Position numbers and translations under genes: made by a program
Shown here: in pieces, positions 7,988 through 15,832 of the stretch
Position numbering within the stretch: the first letter of the stretch is position 1
Layout: the number at the start of each line of letters is the position of its first letter
Notes under the pieces: generated by a model
Database searches by the model: none
What the model was told of the DNA's origin: nothing
What the model saw: only the letters and a program-made list of their open reading frames with translations
Assembly (NCBI GenBank): GCA_965277425.1
Contig: CBDICR010000006.1
Location: forward strand, 434,001 to 498,000
Direction of reading: 5' to 3'
DNA from: Poindextera sp965277425
GTDB lineage: Bacteria > Pseudomonadota > Alphaproteobacteria > Caulobacterales > Caulobacteraceae
DNA length: 64,000 nt

Positions 7988-8779
7988 ATGCACGCGAAAT
8001 CGCCATCGCTGGAAGCCGTCAGGGCGCGCATCGACGCCGTCGACGCCGAGCTTTTGCGGTTGGTCGACGAGCGGGCGAGCCTGGCGCGCGAGGCGGGCGA
8101 GGCCAAGCGCGCGGCCGGCGATGGCGACAGGTTCGGCCTGCGGCCGGGACGCGAGGCCCTGCTGCTGCGGCGCCTGCTCGCCACGCCCCGCCAGAGTGCC
8201 AGCGCCCAGCTTACGGTGCGTCTTTGGCGTGAGTTCATTTCGGACAGCCTGGCCCAGCAGGGGCCCTTTCATCTGGCCGTCTGGGGCGGAGCCAATCCGG
8301 CCCGCGTCGTCGAGCTGACCCGAGCCCGGTTCGGCGCCGCGCCGCCGCTCAGCCGCTTCGAGCGGCCGGACGCGGCCCTGGCCGAGGCCAAGACCCCCGG
8401 CGGCGTGGCCATCCTGGCGCTGACGCCCGATTCGGCCTGGTGGGGGCGCCTCTTGGCCGAGCCCAGGCTCGCGGTTTTCGCCAGCCTGCCGTGCCTGATG
8501 ACGCTCGGGCCGCAGTCGGCCCTGGCCGTCGCCGAGGTCGATGTCGAGCCCACCGGCGGCGATGAGACCTATTGGGTCACCGACGCCGGCGAAGCGGCGG
8601 CCAAGGTCGAGATGGCGCTGGCCGGCGACGGCGTCGCGGCGCGGCTGATCGTCGAGACCGGCGGGCTGAAACTGTTCGGCCTGGCCGGCTTCTATCAGCG
8701 CGACGATCAGCGCCTGACCCGCGCGCCGGGCCAGCTGACCGGCGTGATCGGCGCCTCGCCGACGCCGCTCGATCTCTAA
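7988..8779 (+). CDS. Chorismate mutase (AroQ-type) with long C-terminal extension
   Basis: A 263-aa protein. The first about 90 residues are an AroQ chorismate mutase: LEAVRARIDAVDAELLRLVD with the catalytic Arg, and a later REFISDSL helix. It converts chorismate to prephenate for Phe/Tyr synthesis. The remaining about 170 residues are not part of the mutase fold; they show alternating alpha/beta character and end with a motif around GLKLFGLAGFYQ. Start at 7988 is chosen because the mutase helix begins shortly after; an earlier in-frame ATG at 7934 would add residues unlike the family. It starts a tight three-gene operon with hisC (4-bp gap) and tyrA (4-bp overlap). Confidence 0.85.
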   Translation: MHAKSPSLEAVRARIDAVDAELLRLVDERASLAREAGEAKRAAGDGDRFGLRPGREALLLRRLLATPRQSASAQLTVRLWREFISDSLAQQGPFHLAVWGGANPARVVELTRARFGAAPPLSRFERPDAALAEAKTPGGVAILALTPDSAWWGRLLAEPRLAVFASLPCLMTLGPQSALAVAEVDVEPTGGDETYWVTDAGEAAAKVEMALAGDGVAARLIVETGGLKLFGLAGFYQRDDQRLTRAPGQLTGVIGASPTPLDL

Positions 8780-8783
8780 GGCC

Positions 8784-9920
8784 ATGACCATGACCGCGCC
8801 GACCGACATTCAGTCCGCCAAGCGTCCGGCGCCCAAGCCGGGCATCGATGAGATCGTCGCCTATGTGCCCGGCAAGGCGAACATCGCCGGTGTCGAACAC
8901 CCGATCAAGCTGTCATCGAACGAGAACATCCTGGGCGCCAGCCCCGCCGCCCAGGCGGCCTTCGTCGCGGCGGCGAGCCAGCTCAACCTCTATCCCGATA
9001 GCCGCACCACGGCGCTGCGCGAGGCCGTCGCGGCGCGCTACCGGCTGGAGCCGGAACGGCTGATCTTCGGCTGCGGCACCGACGAGATCCTCGGTCGCCT
9101 GGTGCAGCAGGTCTATCTGGAGCCCGGCGACAATATCGTGCAGGGCGAATACGGATTCGGCGCCTACGGCATCGGCGCGCGCGCCTGCCAGGCCGAGGTC
9201 CGCTTCGCGCCCGAGCCCAATCTGCGCATCGACGTCGACGCCATGCTGGGCCTGGTCGATGAGCGCACGCGACTGGTCTTCGTCACCCAACCCTCGAACC
9301 CGACTGGGACCTGGATCACCACCGACGACATCCAGCGGCTGCATGAGGGCCTTCCGGCCCAGGTCATGCTGGTGATCGACGGAGCCTATGCGGAGTTCTG
9401 CCGCGATCCGCGCTTCAGCGACGGCCTGGAGCTGGCGCGGACGGCGTCGAACATCCTGGTCAGCCACACCTTCTCCAAGCTGCACGGCCTGGCCGCGCTG
9501 CGGATCGGCTGGGCCTATGCGCCGATCGAGGCGGTCGAGGCGATCGACCGCATCCGCCTGCCCTTCAACACCTCGATCGCCGGCCAGGCGGCGGCCATCG
9601 CCGCCCTGGCCGACGAGGCCTTTCAGACGCGGTCGCTCGACCTGGTCGAGCAATGGCGGCCCTGGCTGACCCAGCAACTCGGCGGCCTCGGCCTGGAGGT
9701 CGCCCCCTCGGGCGCCAACTTCATCCTGGCCCGCTTTGCGACCACGCCCGGCCGCACCGCGGCGGAGGCCGAGGCCTTTTTGGCCGCGCGCGGCTATATC
9801 GTGCGCGGCGTGGCCAATTACGGCCTGCCCGACTTCTTGCGCATCACCATCGGCCTGGAGGAGCATAACCGCGCCGTGGTCGAGGCTCTGGCCGACTTCC
9901 TGAAACGATCCGACCGATGA
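8784..9920 (+). CDS. hisC: Histidinol-phosphate/aromatic aminotransferase
   Basis: A 378-aa PLP-dependent class I/II aminotransferase. Visible features: the LSSNENILGAS start of the HisC family, CGTDEILGRLVQQ, VTQPSNPTGTW substrate/PLP loop, VIDGAYAEFC with the PLP-binding Asp and Tyr, and SHTFSKLHGLAALRIGW with the Schiff-base Lys. HisC makes histidinol phosphate; in this setting, between chorismate mutase and prephenate dehydrogenase, it may also transaminate aromatic keto acids for Tyr/Phe synthesis (inference from context). Two possible ATGs (8784, 8790) differ by two codons. Overlaps tyrA by 4 bp (ATGA), implying translational coupling. Confidence 0.92.
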   Translation: MTMTAPTDIQSAKRPAPKPGIDEIVAYVPGKANIAGVEHPIKLSSNENILGASPAAQAAFVAAASQLNLYPDSRTTALREAVAARYRLEPERLIFGCGTDEILGRLVQQVYLEPGDNIVQGEYGFGAYGIGARACQAEVRFAPEPNLRIDVDAMLGLVDERTRLVFVTQPSNPTGTWITTDDIQRLHEGLPAQVMLVIDGAYAEFCRDPRFSDGLELARTASNILVSHTFSKLHGLAALRIGWAYAPIEAVEAIDRIRLPFNTSIAGQAAAIAALADEAFQTRSLDLVEQWRPWLTQQLGGLGLEVAPSGANFILARFATTPGRTAAEAEAFLAARGYIVRGVANYGLPDFLRITIGLEEHNRAVVEALADFLKRSDR

Positions 9921-10840
9921 GCGCCGCGCCGGTCGAGCGCCTGGCGGTGATCGGCTGCGGCCTGATCGGCTCGTCCGTCATCCGCGCCGCCCGCGCCAAG
10001 GCGGCCGCGGCCTCGATCGCCGTCTACGATTCCAGCGCCGAGGTCCGCGCCCGGGTGCGCGAACTGGGCATGGCCGATACGGTGTTCGATACGCCCGAGG
10101 CGGCGGTGAAGGGGGCCGATCTGGTGGTCTTCGCCGCGCCGCCGGCGGCGATCGGCGAGGCCGTGCGCGCCTCGGCGGCCGGCCTGAAGCGCGGCGCCAT
10201 CCTCTCCGACGTCGGCTCGGTCAAGGGCGCGGTGGCCGAGGCCATGGTCGCCGCGGCGCCCGAGGGCGTCTTTGTCATCCCCGGCCACCCGATCGCCGGC
10301 ACCGAGCAATCGGGTCCTGACGCGGGCTTTGCGACCCTGTTCGAGGGTCGCTGGGCCATTCTTTGTCCGTTGGCAGATGATCCGGATTATTTGGCCGCCG
10401 TTGCGACGCTGAGCGCCTTCTGGCGGGCGCTCGGCTCCAATGTCGAGCTGATGGACGCCCGCCACCACGACATCGTCCTGGCCGTCACCTCCCACCTGCC
10501 CCACCTGATCGCCTACAATATCGTCGGCACCGCCGCCGATATCGAGGAGGTGGCCGAGGGGGAGGTGATGAAATACTCCGCTGGCGGATTTCGCGACTTC
10601 ACCCGTATCGCGGCCTCCGATCCGGTGATGTGGCGCGACGTCTTTTTGCTCAACAAGGACGCGGTGCTGGAGACGCTCGGCCGCTTCACCGAAGACCTGC
10701 AGGCCCTGTCGCGCGCCATCCGCTGGGGCGAGGGCGACAAGCTGGAGGCCCTCTTCACCCGCACCCGCGCCATCCGCCGCGGCATCATCGCCGCCGGCCA
10801 GGAAAGCGCCGAACCCAACTTCGGACGGGACAAGAAATAG
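9917..10840 (+). CDS. tyrA: Prephenate/cyclohexadienyl dehydrogenase
   Basis: A 307-aa NAD(P)-dependent dehydrogenase. An N-terminal Rossmann motif (LAVIGCGLIGSS) is followed by the TyrA hallmarks: LSDVGSVKG, the PGHPIAGTEQSG catalytic loop, and an SHLPHLIAY helix carrying conserved His residues. The C-terminal helical part has the SGGFRDFTRIAASDP motif characteristic of the family. It oxidatively decarboxylates prephenate (or arogenate) on the way to tyrosine. No ACT domain is visible. It is last in the chorismate mutase-hisC-tyrA operon and runs convergently into the helicase gene, with a hairpin at the junction. Confidence 0.93.
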   Translation: MSAAPVERLAVIGCGLIGSSVIRAARAKAAAASIAVYDSSAEVRARVRELGMADTVFDTPEAAVKGADLVVFAAPPAAIGEAVRASAAGLKRGAILSDVGSVKGAVAEAMVAAAPEGVFVIPGHPIAGTEQSGPDAGFATLFEGRWAILCPLADDPDYLAAVATLSAFWRALGSNVELMDARHHDIVLAVTSHLPHLIAYNIVGTAADIEEVAEGEVMKYSAGGFRDFTRIAASDPVMWRDVFLLNKDAVLETLGRFTEDLQALSRAIRWGEGDKLEALFTRTRAIRRGIIAAGQESAEPNFGRDKK

Positions 10841-10841
10841 A

Positions 10842-10866
10842 AGACCTCTCACAGAGGGAGAGGTCT
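10842..10866. terminator. Hairpin between convergent tyrA and helicase genes
   Basis: AGACCTCTC (10842-10850) and GAGAGGTCT (10858-10866) form a perfect 9-bp stem with a 7-nt loop right after the tyrA stop. There is no T-run, so it may be a weak or bidirectional terminator. It overlaps the end of the helicase gene. Confidence 0.5.
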
Positions 10867-13650
10867 CAGATGCGCGCCCACCGCCTCGATCGCATCCACC
10901 AGGCCCATACGTTCGATGTGGACCCCCTCGGGCAGGCTGGAGAAGAGCCTCGTCGGGGCGGCCGGGTCGAGCATGACGAAGACGCCCTTGTCGTCGGCGC
11001 GGCGGATCAGGCGGCCGAAGGCCTGGGCGATGCGGGCGCGGGCGACGGCGTCGTCATAGGCCTTGCCGCCGAACCGCACGCGCCGGGCCTTGTGCAGAAG
11101 GTCGGGCCTTGGCCAGGGCACGCGGTCGAACACCAAGAGCCGAAGCGAGCGGCCCGGCACGTCAACCCCGTCGCGCACGGCATCGGTGCCGAGCAGGCAG
11201 GCGTCCTCCTCGACCCGGAAGATGTCGACCAGGGCGCCGGCCTCCAACGGATCGACATGCTGGGCGTAAAGCGCCAGCCCGCCCTCGGCCAGGGGCGCGC
11301 TGATCCGATCATAGACCGTCCGTAGGCGTCGTATGGCGGTGAACAGGCCGAGCGCGCCGCCGCCGGACGCCAGGAACAGCTCGCGCATGGCCGCGGCCAC
11401 CTGGCGCGGATCCTCGCGGCCGACATCGGTGACCACGATAGCACGGGCGTTCGAGGTATAGTCGAAGGGCGAGGTCAGCCGCAGCACCTTCGGCCGATCG
11501 GCGAAGCGGGCGGCGCCGGTGCGCATCTCGGCGAGCGAAAACGGGTCTTCCAGCGCCGAATCGGCCAGGGTGGCGCTGGTCACCAGGACCCCGTGCGCCG
11601 GCGACAGCACCGCGGCGTGCAACGGCTCGGTCGGGTCCACCCAGTGGCGTCGACAGGCGGCGTCGACCACTCGGCCATAGAGGTAGGTGGCCTCGAACCA
11701 GTCGACGAAATCGGGATCGTCCTCCGCATCGTCGGCGATGGCCTGCAGCATGGCGCGCCAGGCCGGCAGGTGCATGCGCGCGCGCCGGTCGAGGCCGCGC
11801 AGCGCGCCCTCGATCCGCGCCCGCTCGCCGGTGGAAAGCTCGTCGGCCTCCTCGTCCAGCAGGTCTTCCAGCCGCCGCGAGAGCGTGACCAGCGGCGCCT
11901 CGATCGCCGCCAGCGCGCTCGCCGCCTCGGCCGCCGTCTGGCGCACCAGGTCGAGCGCCGGCCGCGCGGCGCATTCCTGGCCGACCTCCGACGGCGCGGC
12001 GCGGGCGCGCAGCTGCTCCAGGGCCGCGACCAGGAACTTCTCCACCAGCCCGATCGGATTGGCCTCGGCCGAGGGCGGCGCGATGCGCCCCGACCAGCCG
12101 TCGCCGGGCAGGGCCGCGGCGGCGCGCAAGACCTCGTGCAGCGCGGTCTTGGCGTCCTCGCGCTCGCCGACCAGGTCGCCGAGCCTGGCCTGCAGCCCCC
12201 GCCCGCGCCGGCCGCGCCCCTCCGGCCCGCGGATCCAGCGGCGCAACTCGGCGGCCTCGGCCCCGGAAATGGCGGCGGAAAAGGCCGCGTCGGCGGCGTC
12301 GAACAGATGGTGGCCCTCGTCGAACACGATGCGCTTGAGCGCGGTGGTCTCGACATCGGTCTTCAGGCCGCGCGCGGCGCGGGCGCCGTCGAAGGCCGCC
12401 TGGGTCAGGACCAGGGCATGGTTGGCGATGACCAGGTCGGCGCGCCTGGACGCGCGCACCGCCTTTTCGATGAAGCACATGCGATAGTGCGGACAGCCGG
12501 CATGGACGCACTCGCCGCGCCGGTCGACCAGATTGCCGGGGCTGGCCTGGGCGGCGGGGCCGATGGCGAACAGCCCGGGCAGCCAGGCCGGAAAGTCGCC
12601 GCCGGTCATGTCGCCGTCGCCGGTCGCCCTGGCCCAGCGCGCGGTCAGGGCCAGGCCGATCAGGTCGCCGCCGCCGGACATGGCGACACTGGCCTGCTCC
12701 TGCAGATTCAAAAGGCAGAGATAGTTCTCGCGCCCCTTGCGGACCACGGCCTTTTTCGCCCGCACGGCGGGATCGGGATAGACCGAGTGGCTCTCCCGCT
12801 CGATCTGCCGCTGCAGGGCGCGGGTGAAGGTCGAGACCCAGACGCCCGGCCCGTTCGCCTCGGCCCACAGCGAGGCCGGCGCCAGATAGCCCAGGGTCTT
12901 GCCGACGCCGGTGCCCGCCTCGGCCAGCATCAGGTTGGGCTCGCCCTCCCGCTCGCGCGGCTGGAAGGCGTGCGCCGTCTCGGCGGCGAACGCCGATTGC
13001 GCCTCGCGGACCTCGTCCAGGCCAGCGCGGCTGAGGAATTCGGCCAGCCGCGCGCGCGCCGCCTCGGGATCGACCGGCTTGGAGCCCGGCTCGCCGGCCG
13101 GGGCCTGGTCCTCCCAATCCGGAATACGGGTCCAGACATCGAGGCCCGAGCCGCGCCAACCCTCGCGCACCGCACTCGAACGCAGGGCCGCGACGACGGC
13201 CGGCGCCCAGGCCCAAGCGGCGCGGCCGAGGGTCTCGGCCAGGGCCAGCGCCTCCTCGCGGTTCGGCCAGGGGCTCTGCGCCAATTCGGCCAGCAGCACG
13301 GCGCAAACGCGGGCCAGGCTTTCGGCTTGCGCGGCCGGCGTCTTCGGCTCCGGCAGGCCGAGCGCCAGGGCCAACCCTGCGGCCGACGGCGCGCAGAACC
13401 TGGCCGGCCGCACGAAGGCGAACAGCTCCAGCGCGTCGAAGATGTCGCGCGAGCGGGGCGGCGCCTGCAGCTCCAGCCGCCGCGCGGTCAGGCTGGCATG
13501 GACCACGATGACCGGCGCCGACAGGGCCAGCTTGCGGGCGTCCGCCGCGGCCAGGTCGCGCGCGCCGGCGCCGTCGCAGATCGCCGCGCGCGGTCCCGGC
13601 AGGACGACGAGGGCGGGCGCAAGATCGAGCGTCGGCGAAAGGGCGTTCAC
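10849..13650 (-). CDS. DinG/XPD-type ATP-dependent DNA helicase with Fe-S cluster
   Basis: About 933 aa from the GTG at 13650; an upstream GTG at 13734 would add 28 residues that look non-homologous and would run over the palindrome of the next gene. Superfamily 2 helicase motifs are present: Walker A AEAGTGVGKT (about residues 243-252), motif II DEGH in IVFDEGHHLFDAAD, and late motif GTDAVRDGVDVPG. Cysteines after motif I (YLCLLN, then RGECVHAGCPHYRMC) fit the 4Fe-4S domain of the XPD/DinG family. The N-terminal about 200 residues look like a separate alpha/beta domain. Likely role: unwinding of damaged or structured DNA such as R-loops. Convergent with tyrA. Confidence 0.9.
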   Translation of the reverse strand: MNALSPTLDLAPALVVLPGPRAAICDGAGARDLAAADARKLALSAPVIVVHASLTARRLELQAPPRSRDIFDALELFAFVRPARFCAPSAAGLALALGLPEPKTPAAQAESLARVCAVLLAELAQSPWPNREEALALAETLGRAAWAWAPAVVAALRSSAVREGWRGSGLDVWTRIPDWEDQAPAGEPGSKPVDPEAARARLAEFLSRAGLDEVREAQSAFAAETAHAFQPREREGEPNLMLAEAGTGVGKTLGYLAPASLWAEANGPGVWVSTFTRALQRQIERESHSVYPDPAVRAKKAVVRKGRENYLCLLNLQEQASVAMSGGGDLIGLALTARWARATGDGDMTGGDFPAWLPGLFAIGPAAQASPGNLVDRRGECVHAGCPHYRMCFIEKAVRASRRADLVIANHALVLTQAAFDGARAARGLKTDVETTALKRIVFDEGHHLFDAADAAFSAAISGAEAAELRRWIRGPEGRGRRGRGLQARLGDLVGEREDAKTALHEVLRAAAALPGDGWSGRIAPPSAEANPIGLVEKFLVAALEQLRARAAPSEVGQECAARPALDLVRQTAAEAASALAAIEAPLVTLSRRLEDLLDEEADELSTGERARIEGALRGLDRRARMHLPAWRAMLQAIADDAEDDPDFVDWFEATYLYGRVVDAACRRHWVDPTEPLHAAVLSPAHGVLVTSATLADSALEDPFSLAEMRTGAARFADRPKVLRLTSPFDYTSNARAIVVTDVGREDPRQVAAAMRELFLASGGGALGLFTAIRRLRTVYDRISAPLAEGGLALYAQHVDPLEAGALVDIFRVEEDACLLGTDAVRDGVDVPGRSLRLLVFDRVPWPRPDLLHKARRVRFGGKAYDDAVARARIAQAFGRLIRRADDKGVFVMLDPAAPTRLFSSLPEGVHIERMGLVDAIEAVGAHLRPLPL

Positions 13651-13719
13651 ACCAGAGCCATACGACGATGCGCGCGAAACGAAAAGTGAACAACCTCGTC
13701 CCTGCTCGTCGCCCGAAAG

Positions 13720-13735
13720 TGTGTTAAAAGACACA
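13720..13735 (+). promoter_or_regulatory. Small palindrome upstream of the HicB-like gene
   Basis: TGTGT (13720-13724) and ACACA (13731-13735) flank TAAAAG, 24 bp before the chosen HicB start at 13759. Type II antitoxins often bind such inverted repeats to control themselves, so this may be an operator; that is inference from position and symmetry only. Confidence 0.4.
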
Positions 13736-13758
13736 TGGACCTATGCAGAGGCTTGCTC

Positions 13759-14217
13759 ATGGCTCAACGTTTCTATCCCGCCATACTCGAACGCGGCGAG
13801 GGAGGCGTTTTTGGCGTCTGGTTTCCTGATTTTCCAGGCGTGATCACCGGCGGCCGATCACAGGAAGAGGCCATGGCCAAGGCCGAGGATGCGCTCGCCC
13901 GCGGCGTCGAGGACCTGGCGTTCGAAGGAAAAACCCTGCCGGAGCCGACCGGTCTGGATGAGATCGGTTTGCCCGAAGGCTGCGATTTTGTCGCCTTTTT
14001 CGCCGTCGGCGTCGAACCGCCCGATCAGTCCGAACGGGTGAACGTCTACCTGCCCAAGAACCTGATCGCCCGCGTCGACCGCCGCGCCGCCGAACTCGGC
14101 ATGAGCCGTTCGAGCTTCTTCGGTTGGGCGGTCACCACGGCCCTGTCGACGCGCGACGAACTGATGACCACGATGTCGCTGTTCAAGGCTTATGCGGGCC
14201 GCAAAAGCGCCAAGTGA
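13759..14217 (+). CDS. HicB-family antitoxin-like protein, no adjacent HicA
   Basis: A 152-aa protein with a HicB-type N-terminal domain (RFYPAILERGEGGVFGVWF, FPGVITGG, then AMAKAEDAL) and a C-terminal ribbon-helix-helix DNA-binding part (ERVNVYLPKNLIARVDRRA, GMSRSSF). HicB proteins normally neutralise the HicA mRNase toxin encoded next to them. No HicA-like frame is seen on either side: upstream is the divergent helicase, downstream the convergent lysA. The ATG at 13759 is chosen over 13735 because the domain begins directly after it. It may be a solitary regulator or a remnant antitoxin. Confidence 0.82.
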   Translation: MAQRFYPAILERGEGGVFGVWFPDFPGVITGGRSQEEAMAKAEDALARGVEDLAFEGKTLPEPTGLDEIGLPEGCDFVAFFAVGVEPPDQSERVNVYLPKNLIARVDRRAAELGMSRSSFFGWAVTTALSTRDELMTTMSLFKAYAGRKSAK

Positions 14218-14222
14218 GCGCC

Positions 14223-15497
14223 CTAAAGCCAGGGCGCCAATGGCTCCGCGGCCAGCATCTGCTCATAGGTCGGGCGCGGGCGGATGACGGCGAACTGGCC
14301 GCCATCGACCAGCACCTCGGGGACCAGCGGGCGGGTGTTGTACTCACCGGCCATCACCGCGCCGTAGGCGCCGGCGGACATGAAGGCGACGAGGTCGCCC
14401 GAGGCGAGCGGCGGCAGCCGGCGCTCGCGCGCGAAGGTGTCGCCAGTCTCGCAAACCGGGCCGACCACATCATAGGGCTCGGCCTTCGCGCCCGCGGCCG
14501 GCTCGCGCACCGGGCGGATGTCGTGGAAGGCCTCGTACATGGCCGGCCGCACCAGGTCGTTCATCGCCGCGTCCAGCACCAGGAACCGCCGCCCTTCCGG
14601 CCGCGCGTGCACATGGATGACCCGCGAGAGCAGCACGCCCGCATTGGCGACGATCATCCGGCCAGGCTCGAAGGCCAGCTGCACGTCGAGATCGCCGATC
14701 GCCTTGGCGACCACGGCTGCATAGGCCTGCGGCGACGGCGGATCGGGCTGGTCGAAATAGGGCGCGCCGAGGCCGCCGCCGAGGTCCAGCCGCTCGACAT
14801 TCAGGCCCTCGCGCCGCAGCCGCTCGACCAGGGCCCGCATCTTGCCGAAGGCGGCGGCCATCGGCGCCAGGTCGGTGATCTGGCTGCCGATATGGCAGGC
14901 GACGCCGATCGGCTTGACGCCGGCCATGTTGGAAGCCCTGGCGTAGAGCCGTTCGGCCTCGCTCATGGAGACGCCGAACTTGGCGTCGGCCTGGCCGGTG
15001 GCGATCTTGGCGTGGCCGCCGGCCGCCACGTCGGGATTGATGCGAATGGCGATGGCCTGGCGCGCGCCCTTCTGGCTGGCGATTTGCGAGAGCAGGTCGA
15101 GTTCGGGCTCGGATTCGATATTGATCTCGGCGACCCCGACCTCGATGGCGAAGGCGAGCTCGGCCGCCGTCTTGCCGACGCCTGAGAAGACGATCCGATC
15201 CGGCGCGGCGCCGGCGGCCAGCGCGCGGCGGATTTCGCCCTCTGAGACCGTGTCGGCGCCGGCGCCTTGCGCGATCAGCACCTTGAGCACCGACAGGTTG
15301 GAATTGGCCTTGACCGCATAGGCGATCAGCGGCTCGGGCCGCCCGAGCCCGCGCACGGCGTCGCGAAACACCTGGAAATGCCGCTCCAGGGTGGCCGTCG
15401 AATAGACATAGACCGGCGTGCCGACCGCCTCGGCGATGCGGGCGAGCGAAACCGCCTCGCAGGCGAGGTCGCCATCCCGCGCCTCGAAGTGGTTCAT
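14223..15497 (-). CDS. lysA: Diaminopimelate decarboxylase
   Basis: A 424-aa PLP-dependent fold-type III decarboxylase. The PLP Lys lies at about residue 63 in AYAVKANSN. Other family marks: HIGSQITD, LDLGGGLGAPY, EPGRMIVANAG, and CETGDTFA supplying the active-site Cys from the partner subunit. It removes CO2 from meso-diaminopimelate to give lysine, the last step of the pathway. The start overlaps the end of lptM by 4 bp, so argH-lptM-lysA are read as one tightly coupled minus-strand unit, an order often seen in alphaproteobacteria. Confidence 0.95.
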   Translation of the reverse strand: MNHFEARDGDLACEAVSLARIAEAVGTPVYVYSTATLERHFQVFRDAVRGLGRPEPLIAYAVKANSNLSVLKVLIAQGAGADTVSEGEIRRALAAGAAPDRIVFSGVGKTAAELAFAIEVGVAEINIESEPELDLLSQIASQKGARQAIAIRINPDVAAGGHAKIATGQADAKFGVSMSEAERLYARASNMAGVKPIGVACHIGSQITDLAPMAAAFGKMRALVERLRREGLNVERLDLGGGLGAPYFDQPDPPSPQAYAAVVAKAIGDLDVQLAFEPGRMIVANAGVLLSRVIHVHARPEGRRFLVLDAAMNDLVRPAMYEAFHDIRPVREPAAGAKAEPYDVVGPVCETGDTFARERRLPPLASGDLVAFMSAGAYGAVMAGEYNTRPLVPEVLVDGGQFAVIRPRPTYEQMLAAEPLAPWL

Positions 15498-15832
15498 TGA
15501 TCGGCTGAAGGCTGCCCCGGCTGCGGCAAGGCGCCGGGCGGTCCCTCCGGCCCGTCGGTATCGGTGCGGCCGGGGATGGGCGGGGCATAAGGCGCCTGTT
15601 GCAGCGGCAGGGCGTTCGAATCCGGCCGGTTGGCGTTTTCCTCCGGCGCCGGCGACTTGGCGGCCAAGGCGCGCGCACGCGCGGCGTCCTGGGCATGGCG
15701 CTGCGCCTCGTAGTCGGCCTTGGCCTGGGCTCCGTAGAGCGGCGCGGGCTGTTCGAGCTCGCCCAGCTTGCCGCAGCCCGCGAGGGTGAGGCTGGCCAGG
15801 AAGACGGCGGCGATTGATAGGCGGGCGATCAT
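15494..15832 (-). CDS. lptM: Small lipoprotein, LptM (YifL)-like
   Basis: A 112-aa lipoprotein. It starts MIARLSIAAVFLASLTLAGC, a signal peptide with a lipobox LAGC (lipid-modified Cys about 20) followed by GKLGELEQP, matching the short conserved start of LptM/YifL. LptM helps LptD mature in the lipopolysaccharide export machine at the outer membrane. The rest is low-complexity, rich in Pro, Ala and Gln. It overlaps argH (ATGA) and lysA by 4 bp each. Confidence 0.82.
   Translation of the reverse strand: MIARLSIAAVFLASLTLAGCGKLGELEQPAPLYGAQAKADYEAQRHAQDAARARALAAKSPAPEENANRPDSNALPLQQAPYAPPIPGRTDTDGPEGPPGALPQPGQPSADQ

Noticed and set aside
11593..13689. Plus-strand open frame of 698 codons opposite the helicase
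   Set aside because: Antisense shadow; the helicase motifs are unambiguous on the other strand.
13651..13758. A hidden HicA toxin gene before the HicB-like gene
   Set aside because: The space is only about 110 bp with no open frame resembling the short HicA fold.
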